NCBI GenBank assembly: GCA_014218235.1
Contig: CM024757.1
Coordinates: forward strand, 151,293,371 to 151,357,370
DNA from: Colocasia esculenta
Lineage: Eukaryota; Streptophyta; Magnoliopsida; Alismatales; Araceae
DNA length: 64,000 nucleotides
Direction: 5' to 3'
A model generated the notes under the pieces. That model searched no databases. It was not told the DNA's origin and saw only the letters and a program-made list of their open reading frames with translations. The position numbers were made by a program, and so were the translations under genes. Below, one piece after another: positions 29,805 through 39,745 of the stretch (position 1 is its first letter; every line of letters starts with the position of its first letter).

Positions 29805-31031
29805 TTCGGCTACTCCAACTAGTTCCTAAACTCACTGGTTCGCAGTTGAGGAAGGAGGGGACGGAGGAAGGAGATGATAGAGTCCTAGTGGCCTTCCAAT
29901 ACCTATATTTTTGGCCTGATCAACTGGCCAGTAGACGTCCATATCGTTGGATGCCAATGTATAGATAACGGCAACATAAGTTGACGTGGACTATATATCG
30001 ACATCAATCGGAGTGGACGTTTACTCCCCAGAATCTTTAAAGCTTTATTGATTCATATGAGTATTATTTCTATATCTTGTGCTTCAAGTTCTTTTGCAGA
30101 TGGTTAAGCACAAGCTGCGCTCCAACTACGGAACACTCATACGACCGTGAGTGTTACACAGGTATGTCTAACATAGGACCCCACTAGAGGCAAATAACTT
30201 GGCAACCGTGAACCCCGAGTTCCCCTTTACCAAAAACAATGACAGGTTTGCGATCTCCCAGTTATTCGTATGGCTTTAGAATTTTCATCTGGTTCTAACT
30301 TGCATTTTAGATAGGAAACCCACACCAGCATGCACTGCTAACCACTTTCTTATTAACTTAAAAAAAAAAAGAATGGAGATGTTCCTCAATTACTCTGTGG
30401 CTCCCCAGTTCAGGTGGCCTACCGAGTCAGCACCTCTTTCATATTTGAGCTGATTTTGGGGCTTTGTTGTCCCCCCTTCGAGAACTTGTCCCACCGTGCA
30501 AATCACAAATAATCATTCCAGTCTTGTTGAGTTAATGCGAACCTTCGCCAGTCGTGAGCTTAATTCTGGACTTCAGGCTTTCCAAACATTGATTCCAATT
30601 AGAATCTTTTGATAGTCCTCTGAGAGATCAACCAATCCCTTGTCTCCACAACCCCCTAAATTTGGATAGACGTCCTAATTAGGTCAGCGAGCCCAGATGA
30701 GCTCCGATTATGAGACTCTCTCGATTCAACCATCATATTACAACTCCTTTGACTCAGACACAAGAACTAGTCAAAGTCCAACACGACAACGCCAGGGACC
30801 CTAACGTTGGGTTGAAGTTGTAGTTACACGGGTAGATCACCCTCCTTCTTTTCCATTTGTCTCTCAGACGATTCGTCATTTGTTTCTGGCCTAACTCATT
30901 TGTTTGGTTTGCTAGAACTCCTATATTCGGAGATGGCCCTTCCATTAATCTTCGCGTCCTTTGTTTATCGAGACACCAACCTTTCGGTCCGCTCTGCTCC
31001 CCTACAAGATCGGATGTCTCAGAGGGGCATT
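29805..31031. other. 3' untranslated region of G1 and upstream region of the antisense gene
   Basis: On the minus strand a TATATAG at 29992-29998 lies about 190 bp upstream of the ATG at 29804, beside GTCAAC/GACGTC motifs (29935-30020), so it may be that gene's promoter. The rest has no supported gene. The purine tract CAGAGGGGCAT at 31020-31030, immediately before the 3' LTR, is the likely polypurine primer of G1. Confidence 0.55.
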
Positions 31032-32229
31032 TGTAGACACGAGATTTTGCCCATCCCAGTGTGGTTCCATGGCCCAATAAGGCCCATTTGACCATTTGTT
31101 GACTTGCCTCGGATCCCCTATAGACGGCAGCATCGACTGCCACTGACTGCATGTTGGTGGCAATCCCCTTGGACACTGACTACTGTTGGCATCCACCTAT
31201 GTGGACGCTTGCATGGGTTTGGCGGCGGGATCAGTGGATGTCAACCTGGTTTTACCTGGTCTGCGCAACTGCCTGAGATTTCATAGTGGGCCACCTATGG
31301 CAACCCCCATTGACCCAGTAAAAATCCTACTTGGGCTCTCCTCATTGGTTGGAGCTTTAATACATGGATTTCCAAGTGTGCAAGTGTGATTCTTCACACT
31401 TAGCATCCTAGGCACCCTAGATCCGACCCCCACTGTCTATATAACTCACCCTCTGGCCTTCTAAGCAAAGGGGGAGAAGCTGGACGTCCACATGCTATTG
31501 CCTTGAAAGAAGAGAGAGAAAAGTGCACCCATCCTTTCATCCTTCCTCTTTCTCTCCTTCTCATCATCTGGGATGTTTATGAGGCTTCATCCCGAGCTGG
31601 AGGAGCCCACTAGGGAGTCAGCAACGCCACAACAACAAGGATCACCCCCTCCTCTTTCTCTCTTTCCCTTCCTTTACTCTTTAGTCTTGCAAGTTATACA
31701 CACACTCCCACACACCCTAGGCACGTAGGGCACCGTCCTACACACCTATAAAGGGGTTTCCCAACCAAAAACGGAGGGAAGAAGGGTGGTCATAACACTT
31801 GGCCACCCCTCTTCTCAAGCCCGTAACCGGTACGGGACTCTCCTTTTGGGCCTCTTCTTTTCATTTTTGAGCATTCACTGCACTTCTTAGAGTCTACTAG
31901 AGTCTTCTTTCTGTGGCAGGGATACTGTACGAGACAGTGGAGCTCTCTTTCTTTGGACGGCCGAAGAAGGAGAAGTTGAGGCCCCATCTCTGTCTGCTAT
32001 GTGAGGCAGCATCACCGACGTGGTCACAACATCCCCTTGGGCACAGGTAAGGCCCTGGTGATCACAACATCTCCCTTTCTCTTGTTGTTTTCTCTCCAGT
32101 CAACTCAGTCAAACGGGGAGTCAACGGAGTCAATCAACAACCCTCCATCTCCTACGAGGGGCAGCGACGTTCATAAACCACCGGAGGATTCCACAGTTCG
32201 ATGGGAGCTCGGGAAACGGATCGTCCACA
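31032..32229 (+). repeat. 3' LTR of G1 (1198 bp)
   Basis: Starts TGTAGACACGAG and ends ATCGTCCACA, followed by the target duplication AAGAC. It matches the 5' LTR along its length apart from scattered substitutions and about 60 bp missing near 31285. Confidence 0.92.
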
Positions 32230-32368
32230 AAGACCTTTAAGAGGAAGGTGAAGAGAAGACTTCATAAAAATGGTAAACCTGTGTCCTCTTCTTATTCTCC
32301 TTCTTCTCCTCCTGAACCAACTCCTTTTGCTCACACCACTACCATTGATCCTGCTCCTCCTAAACCAG
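32230..32368 (+). pseudogene. Sirevirus ORF2 of element D, middle part between G1 and G2
   Basis: After the AAGAC duplication the ORF2 frame resumes as if uninterrupted. It encodes a basic patch (Lys-Arg-Lys-Val-Lys-Arg-Arg) that could be a nuclear-localisation signal, then a Ser/Pro-rich stretch up to the G2 border. The basic patch begins just before the G1 insertion (about 14523-14536), so G1 splits it. Confidence 0.75.
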
Positions 32369-34647
32369 TGTAAGACCCTGCCCCCTTGGGCCCTTTGGCC
32401 CCGTCCTCAGGGTCGCGACATGCTCCCTGGTCGCGACGAGGTCGCGACAGGGAGGCCGTTGTGACAAGGTTTAGCTCGCAACGACCAGAGCTGTCGCGTT
32501 CTTGTCGCGACGTTGTGGCCGTCGCGTCTGGTCGCGACGTCTGATGGTGTCGCGACAGCCCTTCTGATAGACGTGATCGGTGTCCTTTCTATCGGAATGG
32601 CTCTGTCGGGTGTTAGGCGCACACGTGTGAACGCGACGTGGTCACCCGTCGCGATTGCTTTCCCGTCTTTGAGGTTTGACCCACTTTTTGGGGTCGCGAC
32701 CGAGGTGACCGTCGCGATAAGGTCCCGACGCCTAGGGGCATTGCGACGAGAGCCTTATCACGACATGTTGTTCAGACGTGTTCTGAGGGGCGCTGGGTTA
32801 AAATCCAAGGCCGCGCCCCCTGTCCCCCTCTCGCCTTCTCAGCTCTCTTTCTCCCCTCCCCTTTCCCTCTCGAGTTTCCCTTGCGGATTCTTGGTGGTTC
32901 TTGGTGCTTGAGGCTTTCGTGCTGAGGTGGTGTCGTCCTGCTCGTGCAGGGGACGTGTTCGTATCGTTTGGAGCGAGGAGGAGGCGTCCTTTCCTACAAG
33001 AAGGCCCTAACGGGTTCATTCTTCGCGTGGAGGTTGGGACTCTTGATCCTCTCGCCCTAAGCATGCTCCCTTCCCCCTCTAAAGCATGGTTTCTCTGTGG
33101 TTTGGGGCTTGTGAGTGTGAGAACTCCATGCTAGAGGTTGAGTGAGGTTTCCCTTCGAGTGTAGATCCATGTTTGTGTTGTTTTTAAGGGCGGTTTGGAT
33201 GCTTTACTAGCTTTCTAGCATGTTGAGCATGATCCCCTCCCCCTTGGTTGGTTGTTTCCCCATTTTTGGGGTGGTTCCCAGAGGGGTGCTCTAGAACCCC
33301 CCTCTGTCTGAGGACGCGACGCTCGTGGAGGTCACGATCTGGTCGTGACGGCCTGTCCGGTCGTGACGAGATCGCGACACTCTCGTGTGTCGTGACTGAG
33401 TCGCGATGGTCCAATGCGTCGCGACGAGGTTGCGACGGTCCGATATGTCGCGATCCCAGCCGTGAGATAGGTTCCCAGTCTTCGTCGTTTCTGTTTCTTT
33501 TACTGTACCCGTGGCACCTGTGCTAGTTCCCTAGTGCGGTCTACACTAGTCTTTCGCCCGGTGCTCGGCACTTGAGGGCTTGTCCCGTGTGAGAGGTTGT
33601 TACCATTGCCTGGGACCCCCATCCACAGGAGCTTGTCGAGGGAGTACTCCGGGCTACGAGTGTGCTCGAGTTGGCAGCCACCAGGCGGACTCTGGAACGT
33701 AGGGGAAAATGGTGGTTAGGTCAGTGGCGCTGAGTCACTTGCAAAGCTCTCGTGGTTGGACTGGGACGCCGAGGTCAGTTTTTCGGAGTTCTTCCCGGTG
33801 CACTCCAGCTAGTCCTTTTCTCACTGCCTCGCTCTTTGCGGCCCCGGAACCGATTAGAGAGGCCAGGCGTGGGACCATAGTCAGGCCAGACTACGGCGGT
33901 TACTGTTGTGTTACTTGGTGTCCTACCTCGCTCTGACGAGACGTGAGGGTCAGGACCCGGGTCGAGGATAAGACGTCGATGGACGCACCTGACCTTGACT
34001 AGTGGTAGTGTTTCTTGTAGCAAGTGTTCCTTGTCCAGGCGGAGTCTCCTCCGTCTGTGTTTGCTAGCCGTGTGGTGTTCACGACGATTGTGTGTACTTT
34101 CCGTACCGTGCTAGTTGTAGTTTCGCTTCCGCACTTCCGTTGTAGGTAGAAGATATAAACTACTGTCATTTATTTTATATTTATATTCTTCTGCCTATTT
34201 AGAGCCAGTAGGAGATTGGTAGTCCCTACTGAGCTTCTGTTGTGAAGCTCATTCCTCCTTTTCCCAGGTGAGACTTCTCAGTACTGGCAGGGAGCACGCC
34301 TGGTGGAGGAGACAGGGAGATAGGCGAGGTCCCCGTATCTAGCAGTGGTTCCCCTTATTTCAGTGTATGTCACCCTTGGGGTATCCCCCTAAGGGACTTG
34401 TTCTTCCCCTGCCTTTTACTTGTACTAGCGTGCGTGCGTTGGGACTGTACTTAGAGTGGTACGTGGTGGTCTCACTCTCTTTTCTATTTCCGCACGTACA
34501 CTTCTAGATTAGCAGTTGACATTTAATTCCATTACATATCCTTTTAGATGTAGATTATAGCCCTTCCGGGTCCCTGGATCCGTGGGCGGCAACCGCGAAA
34601 ATCGGGTCCTCGGCGTGGGCCAAGGGTCGGGTTCTCGGGTCGTTACA
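32369..34647 (+). repeat. 5' LTR of G2 (2279 bp)
   Basis: Starts TGTAAGACCCTG and ends GGTCGTTACA. The first 1.1 kb is packed with GTCGCGAC palindromes and variants (32412-32560 and 33310-33460). A TATA-like AGATATAAAC lies near 34151. No real gene inside. Confidence 0.9.
32412..32556. repeat. GTCGCGAC palindrome array in the G2 LTR
   Basis: GTCGCGAC or close variants start at 32412, 32430, 32441, 32475, 32493, 32504, 32521, 32531 and 32549. The first six form two triplets with 18- and 11-bp steps, repeated with a 63-bp period. In the 3' LTR several copies are decayed by CG-to-TG or CA changes. More copies occur at 33310-33460. Confidence 0.8.
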
Positions 34648-34649
34648 GT

Positions 34650-34660
34650 TGGTATCAGGG
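34650..34660 (+). other. Primer-binding site of G2
   Basis: TGGTATCAGGG follows the LTR end by two bases. It matches the initiator tRNA-Met site with one change near its end (GAGC to GGGT context). Confidence 0.75.
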
Positions 34661-34786
34661 TGAGAGTCTGACAGGACTTGTAATGGATTTAAACTGCAAC
34701 AAGAAGTTTCAACGGTAGTACAAGTACATTGCTAGCCACCCGAGTAGGTTTTGTTAACTTTTGTTGGTTGTGTTGCCGTGCAGGAT

Positions 34787-36300
34787 ATGGCTCCGCGGAG
34801 GCACAGGCAGGCCAGAGACCTGATTGAGCAGCAGGGTGAGTCTGAGATACCCGCACGAGGGCAGGTCCACGAGGAGGTGTCCGCAGCAGAGTTAGTGGCG
34901 TAGCCTCAGGGTGCACAGGTAGCAGCGACAGCAGGTGGGCAGCAGCAGCAGCAAGAGTACCAGCCACAGCCGTAGCAGCACGCAGACTGGTTCCCTTGGG
35001 TGGAGTAGTTCTTCAGGGCCATGTACTAGGGATCGTGGCAGCCCGGGCAGGCAGCAGCAGGTGGGTAGTTTTTGGTACCTCCCCCAGCGGTAGCGGAGCA
35101 GCAGGCAGAGCCAGAGGTGGAGCAGCCAGTTTGTCAGCAGCCATCGGTTACTGGGAGTACCCGAGCCGGCTGGAGGAGGACAGAGGTTGCGGAGGACTGG
35201 ACCGCTCTCCCAGAGAGATTCTTGATTCTCCGGCCACCGATGTTCCAGGGTGAGTATGATCCAGACAAGGCAGAGAGCTGGACCCATGAGTTAGAGCGCA
35301 TCTTCGAGACCATGGAGTGTGCTGAGGAGGACCAGGTTAGACTGGCAGTGTACCAACTTAAGGAAGCAGCCCATGAGTGGTGGAGAGTTCAGAGGCTGAC
35401 TCAATTCCAGGGGCAGAGGTTGGATCACATCAGTTGGCAGCAGTTTTCGGAGGTCTTCCACGGTGAGTACTTCCCCGACTAAACTCAACGTGAGAGACAG
35501 GACCAGTTCCAAGCATTGGTTCAGAGCGGCCTCACAGTTTCTCAATACCGCCAGAGGTTTGTTCGGTTGTTGAGGCATGTGCCTCATGTCGCAGGCAGCG
35601 ATCAGGCGTTTGTAGAGAGGTTCATAGCAGGACTGAGAATAGACCTGAGGTGGGGTGTGACGGCACACATGTGTACCACCTTGGGAGAGGCCGTGGAGAA
35701 GTCCACCGCCTTGGACAGAGAGACCTGGCAGCCTCAGCAGCAGCAGGGAGGAGCCTCTTCCAGGTCCTCGCCTTACCAGCGTCCAGCAGGTAGCCGCGGT
35801 AGTGCGACTTCCTCTTCCTCCGCTCGGGCAGTTTCGACAGCACCGAGATTCGCTCGCAGTTTAGGAAGTTGTCTACTCACGGGGGCGGTTAAAGCCGGTA
35901 GCAGAAATGCCAGTCTAGGTTTGCAGAGCAGTCAGTTGTCCAGGGAGCTGAGCAGGGCAGTCAGGAGGCAGTTTGCTACACCTATGGCTTATCGGGCTAC
36001 TTCAGGAGGGATTGCCCCATGGGGCAAGCTCTGCAGCAGTAGCAGCCAGTTCAGTACACTCAGCAACTGCCTCAGTAACAGTACCCTCCTCAGCAGCAGC
36101 ACCGCGTCAGTCAGCAACAACGGGGCAGTACCAGCAGTAGGCTCAGCAGTTTCTGCAGTCGTAGCAGTACCAGCCGTACTAGTAGATGCAGCAGTACCCT
36201 CAGCCTCAACCGCCGCAGCAGCAGTAGCCCCAACAGGCGCAGCAGCGTGGGCGTGGTCATGGTCGTGTGATGGCACTCACTCAGAGCAGCAGAGGCGTCA
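34787..36300 (+). pseudogene. gag: Chromovirus gag, G2
   Basis: ATG at 34787 begins a Gln-rich N-terminus with five in-frame TAG codons before 35072, where the frame becomes open. The capsid-like core follows (Phe-Gln-Gly-Glu-Tyr-Asp-Pro; Glu-Trp-Trp; Val-Ser-Gln-Tyr-Arg-Gln-Arg-Phe), with a stop at 35480. After about 35880 the frame shifts. The zinc knuckle at 35974-36015 reads Cys-Tyr-Thr-Tyr-Gly ... Tyr-Phe-Arg-Arg-Asp-Cys, so the second Cys and the His are both replaced by Tyr and it could not bind zinc. The rest is a Gln/Ser-rich tail. Non-functional. Confidence 0.82.
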
Positions 36301-36700
36301 AACCTTGTTATAGGTACTCTACCTATCCTTGGCAGAGTTGCTCTTGGTTTGGTCGACCCCGTGCTTCTTTGTGTTTTGCTTCCGAGGAATTCTATGAGTC
36401 CCTAGCTGTCACGCGCCTGAGAGGCATTGACGTGATGGTCTATCTCCATCTGGTGACTACATGTGTTCTTTTGGTTACCTGGAGGGTGTGGCTGTCGAGG
36501 TTGAGGGGCACCAGCTGCCGGCCAGGTTGTACGCACTGCAGCTTTGCGACTTTGACGTCATCCTGGGCATGGACTGGTTGGAGGCTCACTCAGCCGTGGT
36601 TGATTGCCAGCAGAAGACCATTCAGTTTAGGATACCTGGAGAGCCTGTTCTCTGCTTCCGAGGTATCTTGTCTACCCGTCGGCCATTTATTTCCTTGTGT
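36301..36700 (+). pseudogene. pol: Chromovirus aspartic protease, G2
   Basis: The stretch from about 36310 reads Thr-Leu-Pro-Ile-Leu-Gly-Arg-Val-Ala-Leu-Gly-Leu-Val-Asp, which is the lead-in to the protease active site. After Asp the frame is lost by an apparent one-base deletion (36355-36365) where Thr-Gly-Ala-Ser is expected; Ala-Ser-Leu-Cys-Phe follows in another frame. Asp-Val-Ile-Leu-Gly-Met-Asp-Trp-Leu, the conserved C-terminal motif, is intact near 36555-36582. Confidence 0.75.
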
Positions 36701-38080
36701 AGAGATCGCCGTTTGATCCGCGATGGCTGTGTGGTGTATCTTGCTTCGGTTTGTTCTTTGGAGCCTAGCGGATCTTCAGTTTCTGATGTGCCGGTTGTTT
36801 CTGAGTTCTTCGACATCTTCCCAGAGGATCTACTTGGTTTGTCGCCTGAGCGGGAGGTAGAGTTCTCCATCGAGCTTTTCCTTGGTACGATGCCTTTATC
36901 CAAGGCACCTTACCGGATGGCCCCGACGGAGCTGCGTGATTTGAAGCGCCAGTTGCAGGAGCTACTTGAGCTGGGCTTCATTCACCCGAGTCATTCGCCA
37001 TGGGGCGCGTCTGTTTTGTTTGTGAGGAAGAAGGATGGCGGTCTTTGTTTGTGCATCGATTATCGACAGTTGAACCAGGTTACTGTGAAGAACAGGTTCC
37101 TGTTGCCAAGGATCGATGATTTGTTTGATCAGTTGTAGTCGGCCCGAGTTTTCTCAAAGATTGACTTGAGATCTGGTTACTATCAGATGCGGATCAGAGA
37201 GTCAGATGTTGTTTTGACGACTTTTCGTTCTAGGTACGATCACTTGAGTTTGTCGTGACTCCGTTTGGACTGACGAATGCACCCGCAACATTCATGGATC
37301 TGATGCATAGTGTTCGGTGAATACCTAGATTGTTTTGTGGTTTGTTTTTGTTGATGATATTTTGGTCTACTCGGCTTCTGAGGAGGAGCACGAGGAGCAC
37401 CTGAGGATCGTACTAGAGACCCTGCGGAGTCACCGCCTTTATGCCAAGTCGACAAGTGCGAGTTTGGCTGAGGGAGGTGCACTTTCTCGGCACGTGATCT
37501 TGGGTTCTGTGTGGCAGTGGACCCTGCCAAGGTTAGGCCGTGGTGTCATGGGAGCAGCCCACATCGGTGTCAGAGGTCCGCAGTTTTCTGGGTTTGGCTG
37601 GTTACTACCGAGGTTTATTCAGGATTTTGCCAGATAGCAGCACCGTTGACCATGTTTGACTAGGTAGGACGTCAGGTTTGTTTGGTCAGAGGACTGTGAG
37701 CAGAGTTTCCAAGAGCTGAAGATGAGGTTAACTTCAGTGCTAGTTTTGTCTTGTCGTCGGGCAGCGGTGGTTTCGTGTCTACACCGATGCGTCGAGGTCA
37801 GGTTTGGTGCCGTGCTGATGCAGCATGTGGGGTCGTTGCCTATGCTTCTCAGGCAGCTCAAGAAGCATGAGGAGAACTACCCCACCCACGACTTGGAGCT
37901 AGCAGTAGTGGTGTTCGCTCTCAAGTTGTGGAGGCACTACCTGTATGGCGAGGCTTTTCAGATCTTCACCGATCACTAGAGTCTGCAGTATAGCTTCACC
38001 CAGATGGATCTGAACTTGAGTCAGCGCCGATGGATGGAGTATTTGAAGGACTACAACCTGTCGTAGCCGATGCTTTGAGC
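36701..38080 (+). pseudogene. pol: Chromovirus reverse transcriptase and RNase H, G2
   Basis: RT motifs in order: Ser-Pro-Trp-Gly-Ala-Ser-Val-Leu-Phe-Val-Arg-Lys-Lys-Asp-Gly, Cys-Ile-Asp-Tyr-Arg-Gln-Leu-Asn, Leu-Pro-Arg-Ile-Asp-Asp-Leu, and Phe-Val-Asp-Asp at 37347-37358. TAG at 37136 stands where Gln is expected, and further stops and frameshifts occur at 37210-37330. RNase H is recognisable at 37700-37985 (Ala-Val-Leu-Met-Gln; Asn-Tyr-Pro-Thr-His-Asp-Leu-Glu). The end is short: codons between RNase H and the Ala-Asp-Ala-Leu-Ser-Arg motif are missing near 38060. Ile-Asp-Asp-Leu-Phe-Asp-Gln-Leu fits Tekay/Del chromoviruses. Confidence 0.82.
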
Positions 38081-38081
38081 A

Positions 38082-38172
38082 GGCGCGTGCGCTTGAGTTC
38101 GCTGATGGTCAAGAGTGGAGGCTGAGCGGCGCGTGCGCTTGAGTTCGCTGATGGTCAGAGAGTGGAGGCTGT
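38082..38172 (+). repeat. 46-bp tandem duplication in G2 pol
   Basis: The block beginning GGCGCGTGCGCTTGAG at 38082 is repeated at 38128 with one or two changes. It falls just after the RNase H domain and is a private duplication of this copy, adding to the frame loss. Confidence 0.8.
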
Positions 38173-39650
38173 TCGAGGAGCTGTCCCAGGGAGTGTTCAT
38201 TCCGTCGAGGACCAGAGACCGTGCTGTGGTGAGCAGTTTGTCAGTTCGGCCGTCAGTGTTCAGGCAGGTGTTGCAGGCACAGCAGGCAGACCCCAGTTGG
38301 CAGACGTTTTACAAATGCCAGATGTTGAGCTTGACGAGGACAGCGAGGTGAGATTCAGAGGCCGCTTGCACGTTCCTGAGGAGGCGCGCTAGGCAGTTTT
38401 GTCAGAGGCTCATAGATCGAGGTATGCTGTTCATCCTGGCTCCACCAAGATGTACCATTGCTTGAGGAGGTTCTTCTAGTGGCCAGGGATGAAGAGGGGA
38501 GTGGCAGAGTTTGTTGCTCGGTGCCTTATCTGTCAGCAAGTGAAGGCCGAGCATTAGCGTCCTGGTGGTGAGCTGCAGCCGTTATCCATTCCGAGTGGAA
38601 GTGGGACAACATCACCATGGACTTTGTGGTTGGTTTTCCCCGCACCCCGCAGAGGCACGATGGTATCTGGGTGGTTGTGGATCGTTTGACCAAGGCAGCG
38701 CATTTTCTTTCGATCAGGATGTCGTGGTCAGTGGACAGGTTAGCCAGGCTATACGTGGATAGAGTTGTTTCATTGCACGGGATCCCCATTTCGGTCGTCT
38801 CCAACAGAGATCCGAGGTTCACGTCAGGGTTTTGGCGCAGTCTTCAGAGAGCACTGGCCACAGAGTTGAGGTTCAGCATAGCATACCACCCTCAGACAGA
38901 TGGACAGTCAGAGCAGACCATTAAGACACTGGAGGACATGCTGAGAACGTGCTGTTTAGACTGGAGCGGCACTTGGCAATCGCACCTTCCGATGGTAGAG
39001 TTCGTGTATAACAACAGTTATCACTCGAGCATCGGAATGGCACCATACGAGGCTTTGTATGGTTGCCCGTGTAGGACTCCACTTCACTGGTTCGAGGTTG
39101 GTGAGAGTCAACTTTTGGGGCCAGAGTTAGTGCGGCAGTGTGCAGACACGGTCAGTCTAATAAGACAGAGGCTTCAGGCAGCACAGAATAGACAAAAGAG
39201 CTACGCAGACGTCCGCAGGAGACCGTTACAGTTCAGTGTTGGTGACCTTGTTTTCTTGTGGGTCTCTCCGACCAAGGGCATCATGAGGTTTGGCAGAAAG
39301 GGAAAGCTCAGTCCGAGGTATGTCGGGCCTTTCCCTATCACCGAGACGGTCGGCGAGGTGGCTTATAGGCTTAGTCTTTCGGTAGAGCTAGCAGGTGTGC
39401 ATAATGTGTTTTATGTTTCGCAGCTCAGGAGGTACGTTGCAGATCCTTCACACGTGTTGGACCACTCGCAGCTTGAGGTGGCGCCAGACTTGTCAGTGCC
39501 AGAGTACCCAGTCAGCGTTGTCGACCGTAGAGTTCAGCAGTTGTGCCAGAAGTAGATTCCGCTGGTGAAGGTCATCTGGGAGAACCGTGTTGGTGGCGAG
39601 GCCACCTGGGAGCGCGAGGATGAGATGCGCGAGTAGTTCCCCTATTTGTT
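38173..39650 (+). pseudogene. pol: Chromovirus integrase with chromodomain-like C-terminus, G2
   Basis: A zinc-binding segment (His-Pro-Gly-Ser-Thr-Lys-Met-Tyr-His ... Cys-Leu-Ile-Cys) lies near 38430-38545 with two TAG codons. From 38617 the core is open for 312 codons. Catalytic Asp is at 38620-38622. The second catalytic position (38803-38805) is AAC, Asn instead of Asp, in Val-Ser-Asn-Arg-Asp-Pro-Arg-Phe. Glu is at 38911-38913. After a TAG at 39553 the frame continues as Val-Ile-Trp-Glu-Asn ... Ala-Thr-Trp-Glu-Arg-Glu, the chromodomain-like tail that in chromoviruses guides integration into heterochromatin. Confidence 0.85.
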
Positions 39651-39745
39651 TGATTGATTGGTATGCTATCTTCCTTTTTTCTGCTTTCCGGGTTGAGACT
39701 GAGTTGTTTTCATTTCGAGGGCGAAATGCCTTAAGGTGGGTGAGA
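39651..39745 (+). other. 3' untranslated stretch and polypurine tract of G2
   Basis: A short non-coding stretch. The purine-rich AAGGTGGGTGAGA (39733-39745) directly before the LTR is the plus-strand primer candidate. Confidence 0.65.

Larger units (their letters stand above)
14537..32229 (+). mobile_element. Tat/Ogre-type Ty3/gypsy element G1, 17.7 kb, complete with two LTRs
   Basis: LTRs at 14537-15795 and 31032-32229, with target duplication AAGAC (14532-14536 and 32230-32234). Pol has protease, RT, RNase H, a second archaeal-type RNase H and integrase. The second RNase H and the large size are features of the Tat lineage. A 7.4-kb region between pol and the 3' LTR carries two opposite-strand genes. 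G1 sits inside ORF2 of element D, which continues in frame on both sides. LTRs are closely similar apart from a roughly 60-bp indel, so the insertion is not ancient. Confidence 0.92.
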
